NCBI GenBank assembly: GCA_002753135.1
Contig: PDZV01000006.1
Coordinates: forward strand, 47,975 to 111,974
DNA length: 64,000 nt
Origin: Magnetococcales bacterium WMHbinv6
Lineage (GTDB): Bacteria > Pseudomonadota > Magnetococcia > Magnetococcales > Magnetaquicoccaceae
Direction: 5' to 3'
Notes under the pieces: generated by a model
Databases searched by the model: none
Told to the model about the DNA's origin: nothing
The model's input: the letters and a program-made list of their open reading frames with translations, nothing else
Translations under genes and position numbers: made by a program
Shown here: positions 28,898 to 36,569 of the stretch, piece by piece
Numbering within the stretch: the first letter of the stretch is position 1
How the letters are laid out: every line of letters begins with the position of its first letter

Positions 28898-29030
28898 GTA
28901 ACCATTCAGCTCCTCTGGATCGCCACATTTGCAATGAAATAAACTGAACAAAAGCCAAAGTTCTGGTGGGTGCAGGGAGGATCATCCTCCCTGCCGGAGT
29001 GCAGAGGCGGAGCCTCTGTTTCTGGTGCGC
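28898..29030 (+). repeat. Dispersed repeat, copy A
   Basis: Matches copy B (63760-63882) in the same orientation. About 76 bp from CCAAAGTTCTGGTGG onward are identical, while the first 55 bp (starting TAACCATTCAGCTCC) differ by a few substitutions and two short indels. It holds two perfect hairpins: GCAGGGAGGAT/ATCCTCCCTGC (28972-28994) and CAGAGGC-GGA-GCCTCTG (29002-29018). Confidence 0.85.
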
Positions 29031-29173
29031 TGCGCAGATTTGCTGCGCAAATCCGCTTACGGTGAAAATCGCGCCAAAGGCAACAGATTAAAGGCAAATT
29101 CCCAGGGTTCCACCCTGGACTCGCCAGGGAGCCAGCTCTCTGGACCCACAACTGTTTTGGCTGCTAAACAGTT
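28972..29173. repeat. Array of successive hairpins
   Basis: Six inverted repeats in 200 bp: 28972-28994 (11-bp arms), 29002-29018 (7-bp arms, GGA loop), 29038-29052 (ATTTGC-TGC-GCAAAT), 29102-29118 (CCAGGGT-TCC-ACCCTGG), 29124-29143 (8-bp arms, one mismatch) and 29150-29173 (AACTGTTT/AAACAGTT with 8-nt loop). None is followed by a clear T-run, so these look like REP-type palindromes rather than simple terminators. Confidence 0.8.
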
Positions 29174-29177
29174 ACCA

Positions 29178-29606
29178 CTATTTTAAGGTTTTCAGGTAGG
29201 CAATCACATCGCGGCGGTTGGCGGCGCTGTCGATGCCCTCGAAGGCCAGCGGGTGACCGGCATCCCGTTGCGCCATGCGGGTCATCGGAATAAAGGAGCT
29301 GGGATCGGTGATGAAACGTTCCAGATTGGCTTCATCCCACACAAACGGCTTGGCCTTGACCGAGGCCAAAAAGGCCGCACTGTATGTAAAATCGGCGATG
29401 GCTCCTGCCGGGCGGTCCACCACTGCCCATAAAAATGGCCCCTTGCGGTTGCGGTGAGCGTCGTTTAAATCATGGCAAACGCCACAATTGTTTTCTGCCA
29501 ACCGTCGGCCCATCTCCACATCCGGCCACATCCGCTTCCAAACCCCGACTGCGAATGCCAACGCAGCCAGTAGCAGGATTCCCCACAGAAGAATTCTGTT
29601 GCCCAT
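29178..29606 (-). CDS. Membrane-anchored c-type cytochrome
   Basis: Monohaem cytochrome c of 142 residues. An N-terminal membrane anchor (ILLWGILLLAALAFAVGVW) is followed by a haem-binding CGVCH, GPFLWAVVDRPAG, and a likely distal Met in FIPMTRMAQRD; the C-terminus NRRDVIAYLKTLK is the standard last helix of class I cytochrome c. Probably a periplasmic electron carrier. ATG 29606 is chosen; 14 more upstream codons are open. A large perfect hairpin lies between it and the next gene upstream on the strand. Confidence 0.88.
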   Translation of the reverse strand: MGNRILLWGILLLAALAFAVGVWKRMWPDVEMGRRLAENNCGVCHDLNDAHRNRKGPFLWAVVDRPAGAIADFTYSAAFLASVKAKPFVWDEANLERFITDPSSFIPMTRMAQRDAGHPLAFEGIDSAANRRDVIAYLKTLK

Positions 29607-29702
29607 CGCCACACCACCCCTCGCCGTTTGGAGCCAAAACCGCGTCATTATGGCATAAGATCGACCAAAAGAACAGCCATTTCCATGCTTCCCTGTCGTT
29701 GA

Positions 29703-29742
29703 GCAACCTGTTTTACCCGCACCAGGCGGTAAAACAGGTTGC
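29703..29742. repeat. Large perfect hairpin between two leftward genes
   Basis: Arms GCAACCTGTTTTACC (29703-29717) and GGTAAAACAGGTTGC (29728-29742) are perfectly complementary over 15 bp with a 10-nt loop. It sits about 30 bp beyond the stop of the Cys-rich gene. No T-run follows in either direction, so it may be a transcript-stabilising hairpin, an attenuating element or a binding site. Confidence 0.75.
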
Positions 29743-29773
29743 TGCCAACATGGCCGCGCTCAAACAGAGCAAC

Positions 29774-30904
29774 TCAGAAGGGCATCCCCATGAAAAAGCT
29801 GTTCAAACGCCCCTTTTGCTCCTCTTGCAAACCCTCGAGCAATCCCTTAAACGCCGCCAACGCCTGCTGCCGCTTTTCTACCATACGCTGCGCCGCTTGC
29901 GTCCGCGTCTCGGCTACCGCGATGACCGAATCGCCCGCAGCCATCGCGCTTTCCCGCTTTTCACTGTGGGCAATTGCCAAAGCGGTCGCTGCCTCGGCAT
30001 AGCTTTTCCAAGCCGTCTCCTGTTCGGCAGTGGGAGCGAGCAACCCTTTGATAAACTGCAGCGTCTGTTCCACCACCATGGGATTGCGACCCAACAGCAG
30101 CGGATCCATCACCCGCATGCCCATGCCGTTGCGGCAATGGGGACAATTCATCCCCGCTCCGTTGGCGGCAAGGTTGCACATTTTGCAGCCCATACCGCCA
30201 TCCGCCATGCCACCCTTGCCACCCTGCCGACATTTTGTGCAGGGCTTGTTGCAATGAGAACAGGGTTTGACCTGTTCAGCCGCCTTTTTCTCTATACATA
30301 TACTGCATTTTTTGCCAGCTGCCGGGGATGTGGCACTGCCATGATCGTGTTGGGTGTGATCGAAAGCACCGGGTGCCGCCACGGTACCAGCAGCACTGGC
30401 ACTGTTATCCGCCCCTGTCGCCGGACCACCCCAACCGGAACCGCGCGGTGCGGCTGTCCACGGCCCGCTGCCCGACCAGCGGGGAGCAGATCCCCACGGT
30501 GGCTGATTGCCACCCCTGTTCCAACCAGGCCCGGCCCCCCATGGCGTGGTACCAGGACCGTTCTGCCAGGCCGGAGGCATGCCACTTCCCGGATAGGCAG
30601 GCCCGCCATACCAACCACCCGGATAAGGAGCTCCGCCATAACCACTGCGCCCCATCCAGCCAGATCCAGGAGCCTCAGCCATCCGGGCGGATGCTGCCGG
30701 GCTGCTCTTGCTCTCCGCCTCTGCCGCCGGCATCATCGCACCATGATCATGTGCATGCTGGCCAGCAGGGGACGCCATCGTCGCTGACCCGCTGCCACCC
30801 TCTGCCCCTCCTTCCGCCCAACCCATGACGGCTGCACTGCTCCACAATCCACCAGCCATCACCACAGCCAGTAAAAATTTACGCTTCACTCCTGCACCTC
30901 GCAT
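29774..30904 (-). CDS. Secreted Gly/Trp/Pro-rich protein with five CxxC motifs and CpxP/Spy-like C-terminus
   Basis: Predicted periplasmic or surface protein of 376 residues; I do not recognise the full architecture. Order: signal peptide (KRKFLLAVVMAGGLWSSAAV), a His-rich stretch (GQHAHDHGAMM), a low-complexity Gly/Trp/Pro region near residues 75-155 with repeated WGxGP-like units, a second HTQHDHG, then five CxxC motifs (CSIC, CSHC, CTKC, CKMC, CPHC) within about 60 residues. The last 100 residues are helical and resemble LTxxQ/CpxP/Spy domains (PTAEQETAWKSY). No CxxCH is present, so it is not a cytochrome. Metal binding is inferred. ATG 30904; 55 bp after the HExxH gene. Confidence 0.75.
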   Translation of the reverse strand: MRGAGVKRKFLLAVVMAGGLWSSAAVMGWAEGGAEGGSGSATMASPAGQHAHDHGAMMPAAEAESKSSPAASARMAEAPGSGWMGRSGYGGAPYPGGWYGGPAYPGSGMPPAWQNGPGTTPWGAGPGWNRGGNQPPWGSAPRWSGSGPWTAAPRGSGWGGPATGADNSASAAGTVAAPGAFDHTQHDHGSATSPAAGKKCSICIEKKAAEQVKPCSHCNKPCTKCRQGGKGGMADGGMGCKMCNLAANGAGMNCPHCRNGMGMRVMDPLLLGRNPMVVEQTLQFIKGLLAPTAEQETAWKSYAEAATALAIAHSEKRESAMAAGDSVIAVAETRTQAAQRMVEKRQQALAAFKGLLEGLQEEQKGRLNSFFMGMPF

Positions 30905-30959
30905 GCTCTTCTCCTCTGTTTGCTGGGTCTGCCCCATGCCATAACAGGAATCACCCTGT

Positions 30960-31640
30960 TCACCAATGCCGACACTCGGCCCGTACTTTGGCATAACTCC
31001 GGGGCGTGTCAATCTCGGCCTGCGCCGCCTTTTGTCTGCCATCCAACCGATGCAACTCCCGTTGAATCTCCTGATCCAAACGCTGCAACACCTCTTGTTT
31101 TTTCTGCTCCATCTGTGACGCAGACAACCGCTCCGCCTCTTGTCGGTAGACCATCGCCTGCAACCGTTCCCGCAAATGCGGAACATACAGCTCATGATGA
31201 CGCTTCAAAATGCGCACATGCTCCATCTCATGCCGGTAAATGGCCTGGTATTCACAACTGCCCGGGCGATAGGCGTTGGCAATATAGACCTTCAGTTCCG
31301 GATAGCTCAGTTCCAAGGTCAACGAACGCAAATAGAGGCATCGATTCTTGCGATCTTCGCTGCTGCGCCACTCAAACACCCCCTGCAAAGTATGTTTTAA
31401 ACGCGACACCGTCAAACCAATCGGCTGGTGCATCCCCTTGGCCTGCTCCTGAATCCAGGCCAGAGAGTGAATATCATCGACAAACGGTTGCCCCGACTCA
31501 AAGCGGACCGAAACCGCCACCGAACGTTCGCTTGCCGGACATTTGCCCCCGCCATCACCCCAACTGCTTGCTGGAATGGCGAGCAGCAGTCCGACAACAG
31601 CAAGCAATAAACGACCCTGGAACAGGTTGCAAACCGACAT
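30960..31640 (-). CDS. Secreted HExxH protein, putative metallopeptidase-like
   Basis: Exported protein of 226 residues with signal peptide LLLAVVGLLLAIPASSWG. The motif RHEMEHVRILKRHHE contains HExxH at residues 137-141, as in zinc metallopeptidases, and the sequence before it (KVYIANAYRPGSCEYQAIY) recalls small secreted DUF922-like proteins. The C-terminal 70 residues are a Gln/Glu-rich coiled coil. Protease activity is not shown. It lies 55 bp upstream of the Cys-rich gene and 13 bp after the hybrid kinase, so one transcript is likely. Confidence 0.7.
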   Translation of the reverse strand: MSVCNLFQGRLLLAVVGLLLAIPASSWGDGGGKCPASERSVAVSVRFESGQPFVDDIHSLAWIQEQAKGMHQPIGLTVSRLKHTLQGVFEWRSSEDRKNRCLYLRSLTLELSYPELKVYIANAYRPGSCEYQAIYRHEMEHVRILKRHHELYVPHLRERLQAMVYRQEAERLSASQMEQKKQEVLQRLDQEIQRELHRLDGRQKAAQAEIDTPRSYAKVRAECRHW

Positions 31641-31653
31641 CAGCCAGCACCAG

Positions 31654-34371
31654 TCATTCGCTCAACACCCCCTGGCCCACCGCCTGCCGGACCAGCCGAC
31701 ACAATTGGCTGCGCTGCATGGGACGATCCAAACAATAGACATCCGTCATCTGTTCCAACCTCTCCCGCTGCTCCGGGGGCAGGTTGCTGAAGACAATGAT
31801 CGGCAACGCCTGCAACGACTCTTCATTGCGGATGCGATTGATCTCCTCAACCCCGCTGCCACTGCCGCTGATACACTCCAGACAGATAAAATCCCAACGC
31901 TCCGTCTGATGCAGCTCCTGCAGCTCTGCCGCTGTCTGACAGTGACCGATTTCACTGACATGCAAACCAAGGGATGTCAATAATTTTTTCAAAATCAATC
32001 GATTGACCGGATTTTTGCCAATTACTGCCGTGCGCAGCCCCGCCGGTGGCGGTTCTTCACTGCTGCTTTCTGCCGTGCTTTGTGGCAAGGCAAAGGGAAT
32101 GGTGATGGAAAACACCGATCCTTCATTGATCCGGCTTTTTAAACGAATCGTCCCCCCCATCAATTCGATCAAACGTTTGGCGATGGTCAAGCCCAAACCG
32201 GTCCCTTCATAGCGGCGGGAAGAGGAGCTGTCCACCTGCATGAACAACTCAAAAATGGTCTGCTGTTTCTCTTCCGGAATGCCAATGCCGGTATCGGTCA
32301 CCGTAAAACAGATCAGCCCGGGATCGTGACAACGGCTGTTGTCGCGAGTGACCGTCAAGGTGATCTCCCCTTCCTGAGTGAATTTGATCGCATTGTGCAA
32401 AATGTGCATCAACACCTGACGCAACCGCACCGGATCCCCCTTGACCTGCCGTGGCACATCGGCGGCGATATGCTGGGCAAAGCGTAACCTTTTCTCCTCC
32501 ACCGGATCGGCAATCGCCTCCTCCAGCAGGCGCAACAAGGCCAGCAGATCAAAAAAGCGGTTCTCCAGGGTAAACTGTTCGGTATTGACCTTGGAAAGAT
32601 CGAGCAGATCACCAATCAAGGTGGATAACCGTTCGGAGCTGTTCAAAATGTTGTTCAGATACCGTTTTTGGCTCTTGTTCAGTTCACCAAACTCCATATC
32701 CAGCAGCAGGGAGGTGCAACCGGCAATGGTGTTGAGAGGCGTGCGCAGTTCGTGTGAAATATTGGAGAGAAAATCATTTTTGATCTGATTGACCGTTTCG
32801 GCAGCCTCTTTGGCCTGTTGCAAAGCCTGCTCCATGGCAATGCGCGGCGAAATATCCTCCTTGAAGGAGAGATAAAAGGTACGCATGGCCTCCCCCTCCT
32901 CTTTGCCACCGACCTGATTTTCCTGCTGTTCCGGTGCCAGAATCTGTGAAATGGTGTTCAATTCCCAATACAAGCTGCCATCCTTGCGCCGGTTGCGCAA
33001 CTCACCATGCCAGACCTCGCCCCGGGAAATGGTCTGCCAGAGAGCTTGATAGGTAGCCAGAACGGTTTCGCCAGATTGCAGGAAACGGGGATTGCGCCCG
33101 ATCACCTCCTCGGCACTGTAGCCGGTCAGACGGCTGAATTGCCGGTTGACATAGACAATGTCACCCTTCAAATCGCAAATCATCACCGCCGTCGGCCCCT
33201 GTTCTACCGCCTGCGACAGTTTGCGCACCTCCAGTTCGGCCCGTTTGCGCTCCTCCAGTTCGGCATGCAGCGAATCCCGCGTCTGCACAATCTCCCGCGC
33301 CAGGGAGTGAAATCGCTCGCGCAACAACGACAACTCATCCTGGGTGCGACTCTCCTGCAGCGGCGAACCCAATACCGTATGGGAAAATTCCATCACCTCG
33401 CGGGTCAACTGGCGCACGTTGCGCATCACCCACAACAAAATCAGCAAACAGACCACACCCAAAACCGATGAACCAATCAAGCGCTGCCGCTGTTCCACCT
33501 GCAAAATGGACTGGGTCAGCGAATCAAAGGATTCGGTGGATACCAGAGTGATCAACTGTAACAGCAAATCGGAAGCGCCATAATCAAAAAACGACTGACC
33601 TGCAACCAGATAGCTGCCCAGCACCCGCTCCAGAGGGATGCCGGGCGGGGCAATCTGCGGTCTGTTGCTGGCAATAATGCGCTGTTGGCTCCCCTCGAGC
33701 AGGGCCACAACCCCATGATACTGGCCGCCCACACCCTGCACGTTGGCCAAAAAGGCACTGTCCAGCGGCGTGGCCAACATCAGCATGGCTTTTGCCCGCC
33801 CATCCCGTCCCGGCACACTTTCCGAGGTCAATAAAAACAACAAGCCGTCCACCGAGGTGATGAACGGCTGTCCATGGCTTAATTGGCGTAACAGGGGCGA
33901 CGGATCCAACAGCGCCGGGGGGGGTGGTTCTGATTGGCCGCGATACATCTCCCGAACCGGTCCGTTGTACTCCATCAACAAGACATAACGGAGCGGCATC
34001 ATGCCGCGCAACACCGCCGGTTTGGGAAACCATTGCGGCGGATCGTGATGAAAAACAATGCGTTGGTAGGGCGTTACCGCCCCACCTTCGCTGTTGCGGA
34101 TGGCAGTTTCTGCCGATTCCCGCTGTTCCAGATACTCCAGAAGATGCCGTTGCGCCGCCAACAGATGGACCGCCTGGTGGTGCATCTTGACATGCTGGTC
34201 AAAAACGACCCGATTGATCTCCGTCTTTTCCCCAACCGCCTCCTTCAGCCGTTCATGAAAGATCGTCTGCAGATGTCCGGTCTGCCAACGGTCCAGCACC
34301 ATCCAGGTGGTGATGCCCACGATGATGGTGGCCAGAAGAGCCTTCAGGGTAATCGGAAATCGCTGCAACAT
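31654..34371 (-). CDS. Hybrid sensor histidine kinase with degenerate receiver
   Basis: Membrane kinase of 905 residues: TM1 near 11-28, a 260-residue periplasmic domain, TM2 near 296-316, HAMP-like linker, PAS (ICDLKGDIVYVNRQFSRLTG), HisKA (NISHELRTPLNT, His540), HATPase (TDTGIGIPEE, GTGLGLTIAKR), and a C-terminal receiver fold. The receiver lacks the acidic pair (AVIGKNPVNR instead of VVDDN), has Glu832 at the phosphoacceptor position (FICLECISG), and Arg in place of the conserved Lys (CLDRP). It probably cannot be phosphorylated normally. It lies between the GTPase and HExxH genes. Confidence 0.9.
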   Translation of the reverse strand: MLQRFPITLKALLATIIVGITTWMVLDRWQTGHLQTIFHERLKEAVGEKTEINRVVFDQHVKMHHQAVHLLAAQRHLLEYLEQRESAETAIRNSEGGAVTPYQRIVFHHDPPQWFPKPAVLRGMMPLRYVLLMEYNGPVREMYRGQSEPPPPALLDPSPLLRQLSHGQPFITSVDGLLFLLTSESVPGRDGRAKAMLMLATPLDSAFLANVQGVGGQYHGVVALLEGSQQRIIASNRPQIAPPGIPLERVLGSYLVAGQSFFDYGASDLLLQLITLVSTESFDSLTQSILQVEQRQRLIGSSVLGVVCLLILLWVMRNVRQLTREVMEFSHTVLGSPLQESRTQDELSLLRERFHSLAREIVQTRDSLHAELEERKRAELEVRKLSQAVEQGPTAVMICDLKGDIVYVNRQFSRLTGYSAEEVIGRNPRFLQSGETVLATYQALWQTISRGEVWHGELRNRRKDGSLYWELNTISQILAPEQQENQVGGKEEGEAMRTFYLSFKEDISPRIAMEQALQQAKEAAETVNQIKNDFLSNISHELRTPLNTIAGCTSLLLDMEFGELNKSQKRYLNNILNSSERLSTLIGDLLDLSKVNTEQFTLENRFFDLLALLRLLEEAIADPVEEKRLRFAQHIAADVPRQVKGDPVRLRQVLMHILHNAIKFTQEGEITLTVTRDNSRCHDPGLICFTVTDTGIGIPEEKQQTIFELFMQVDSSSSRRYEGTGLGLTIAKRLIELMGGTIRLKSRINEGSVFSITIPFALPQSTAESSSEEPPPAGLRTAVIGKNPVNRLILKKLLTSLGLHVSEIGHCQTAAELQELHQTERWDFICLECISGSGSGVEEINRIRNEESLQALPIIVFSNLPPEQRERLEQMTDVYCLDRPMQRSQLCRLVRQAVGQGVLSE

Positions 34372-34392
34372 CCTCCAGCAACGTTGCCTCCT

Positions 34393-35880
34393 TTATTCCA
34401 CTTCAAGCATCACCTTCGGATTCGGCAAGTCGGCACGCCCGGAAGGGTTGGTGAACTGGTCGTTCAGGTTCTGGACATAGGCATCGGAATTTTTCAACAC
34501 CCGCATCAGCTTCATCTGGGTCAATCTGCCCCAGCCAACCGGCTGTTTGCGGAAAATGGAGGCCAGCGGGCCGGTATTCCGTTTGAATCCTTTGCGCAGA
34601 TATTCATGCAGCTCCGGTTGTTCCACCTCCCTGAGCAGACGGCTGCCCAAAAAGCGGGCCGTCCATTTGCGAATCAAAACATGGATCGAGAAGAAAGCGA
34701 CGGTACCCACCGCCGCCAGAAAATCGACCAAAACCGATTGCCACGGGGTGGTTCCACTGCTCCACATGCCGATCTCCAACCAGCTCATCAACGGCGGATT
34801 GTGTACAAGAATGCCACTGCCCACTCCGGCAACGATCAATCCGTAGAGAATCGCATCCCACAGCAACACCGCCTTCCGCCAGCGGGCAACCCACTCCTGA
34901 ATGCGGGGCACACACTCCAGGTGAATCAATTTGGCCGTATGTTCCAGGACACCGATAATCCGATAGGCCCGTTCCACCTCCACCCGTTGAATGCGCAATT
35001 GCAGATCCTGCACATCCTCTTTCAACTTGGTCTCGTACCGCTCCCGCAGCAAGGCATCTTCGATGGGATTGGCAGCTTCCTGGTTGTAGATTTGGTAAAA
35101 ATGGCCTGCCGTCAATCCGGATTGTGCCAAAGCCCGCTGCCAGGCAGCGACCACATCTTCCAGGTTGTCTTCGCGAACCGTACAATCCACCTGATTGAGA
35201 ATAAACAAAAATTTATTGGAATCAGAACGGTTGATGGTGTTTTTCACCAGATGATCCAGGGTATCCTTCATCGCCCCCGGTTCTGGATGGCGGGCATCAA
35301 AAAAGACCAACACCAGATCGGAAAGATCCATGATGTGATCGGTAATCCGCAAGGTGGCATTGCGTTGCGCATCGGCATCAAAGCCAGGTGAATCAATGAT
35401 AATCTTGCCGCGCAGTTTTTCTGTCGGGCAGGTTTTCAGCTGCAGATAGGCATCAATGCGCCGCCCTTCGCCGGGACTGACCCGCTCCAACTCTTTGCTG
35501 ATCTGATAGAAGGGGAAACGGGGATCCGCATCCAGCGCCAAACCGGGCAAGGTACGAATGTTCTCCTCCTTGCTGTAGCAAATGACGGTAAATTTATCAT
35601 CCACCGCCTGATTGCCGGTCCGTTGCAGTTTATGTCCCAGAAAATGGTTGATAAAGGTCGATTTGCCAGACGAAAACGTCCCCAGAATGGAGATCATCGG
35701 CCACCACGGCACGCGGGTGGCAAAGGATTCCGAACGATCCAGAAGACCCATGCGATAGGCAATGGCATCCAGATCGCGAAAACTTTGTACCACTTGCAAC
35801 AGGACAGGATTTTCCTGTTTCAAGTGTTTTTCCAGGCCATCAAGGCGCCTCTCAACGTGACTGCTGGGGGTATCAAACAT
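34393..35880 (-). CDS. Dynamin-like GTPase with two C-terminal membrane segments
   Basis: Large GTPase of 495 residues. G1 ILGTFSSGKSTFINHFLG near residue 70, a GNQAVDDKFTVI switch-I segment resembling EHD/dynamin-like proteins, G3 IIDSPGFDA, G4 LNQVD. Helical middle region, then hydrophobic segments LLWDAILYGLIVAGVGSGIL and VLVDFLAAVGTVAFFSIHVL near residues 325-400. Bacterial dynamin-like proteins bind and remodel membranes; the partner and site are unknown here. ATG 35880; the upstream frame looks like a chance extension. 21 bp before the hybrid kinase. Confidence 0.85.
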   Translation of the reverse strand: MFDTPSSHVERRLDGLEKHLKQENPVLLQVVQSFRDLDAIAYRMGLLDRSESFATRVPWWPMISILGTFSSGKSTFINHFLGHKLQRTGNQAVDDKFTVICYSKEENIRTLPGLALDADPRFPFYQISKELERVSPGEGRRIDAYLQLKTCPTEKLRGKIIIDSPGFDADAQRNATLRITDHIMDLSDLVLVFFDARHPEPGAMKDTLDHLVKNTINRSDSNKFLFILNQVDCTVREDNLEDVVAAWQRALAQSGLTAGHFYQIYNQEAANPIEDALLRERYETKLKEDVQDLQLRIQRVEVERAYRIIGVLEHTAKLIHLECVPRIQEWVARWRKAVLLWDAILYGLIVAGVGSGILVHNPPLMSWLEIGMWSSGTTPWQSVLVDFLAAVGTVAFFSIHVLIRKWTARFLGSRLLREVEQPELHEYLRKGFKRNTGPLASIFRKQPVGWGRLTQMKLMRVLKNSDAYVQNLNDQFTNPSGRADLPNPKVMLEVE

Positions 35881-36569
35881 GCGGACACTCCAAATTCCAG
35901 AAACGGTTGTACACAGGGGAATCAATAAAAAAAGTGGGTATGCCAATGCGGCACAGGACACCCAACCCGGCAGGGCTTGCGCCCTTTTGCTGCTTCCTAT
36001 TAAAAACAAAAAAAGGGGGTAATGCTATGGCTGAAAATCAAATCATGGCCTCTCCGGAGAGAAATTTTTTACCGGTTTTGCTGAATTGCCAGCCATTCCC
36101 CTGTTATTTTCCGACAGCACCCGCAGGCAAAAACGGGTAACTTATCCATTCGACTCGCAAAAATTTCTTATTCAATCCCTCTGCCATCATCCCGGTTGCA
36201 CTGCTGGCAGGCAAAACGAAACGATTGAGAAAATATAACATTTTTATATAGATATATTTATCACCATTGGCAGCGTCACCCCCCGCGCACGACCGCAGAA
36301 CCCCCTGCAACCACCGAGTGGTGCCGTTCTCTTCTATAAATACTGGATCAGACTGGCACTTGTCCATCCTGCTCATGCACTCGGCAAAACAAATTATTCA
36401 TTTCCCGCTCAATCTTCCTGACGGCAAATGATTTAGCCATTTTTTTCCGCGGCCCGACTTTGAATTTATTGTAGACATTTACCGACAATCAATCCAAGAA
36501 TAGAGGGGTGCCGCCGTGCGGGTTTGCGCAGGACACGGTGATCGTCAACCGTCTATCGCAGGTAAGTGT
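35881..36569. other. Non-coding region before metX (689 bp)
   Basis: Divergent gap between the GTPase (leftward) and metX (rightward). A 38-codon frame with a G-rich ribosome-site-like sequence (36027-36140) is possible but not convincing. AT-rich sequence at 36225-36260 includes a loose promoter-like pair (TTGAGA, 16 bp, TATAGA). The 300 bp between it and metX contain small stems (ACCAC/GTGGT near 36315) but no riboswitch consensus I recognise. Confidence 0.5.

Larger units (their letters stand above)
28391..29177. other. Mostly non-coding 787-bp region between neuB and the cytochrome gene
   Basis: Contains, left to right, the neuB leader and promoter, one doubtful small frame (28576-28761), about 130 bp with no feature I recognise, repeat A (28898-29030) and a chain of hairpins up to 29173. 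No transposase remnant or RNA gene was recognised. Confidence 0.7.

Noticed and set aside
28972..29173. CRISPR-like array
   Set aside because: The hairpins differ in sequence and spacing, and no identical repeat/spacer series exists.
30100..30300. Cys-rich segment as a multihaem cytochrome
   Set aside because: None of the five CxxC motifs is followed by His, so covalent haem attachment is not supported.
29435..30787. Long plus-strand open frame opposite the Cys-rich gene
   Set aside because: Its product is rich in Arg/Pro/His with no recognisable domain; the minus strand has a signal peptide, regular CxxC motifs and a good start, so this is antisense.
33934..35391. 485-codon plus-strand frame opposite the GTPase and kinase
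   Set aside because: Composition is antisense-like (His/Pro/Gln-rich) and the opposite strand encodes clear GTPase and kinase motifs.
36104..36376. Minus-strand 90-codon frame in the metX leader region
   Set aside because: No ribosome site and no similarity; AT-rich upstream composition suggests non-coding DNA.
36481..36569. SAM or SAH riboswitch before metX
   Set aside because: GC-rich stem-like sequence was compared by eye with SAM-II and SAH consensus features and did not fit; only an Rfam search could settle it.
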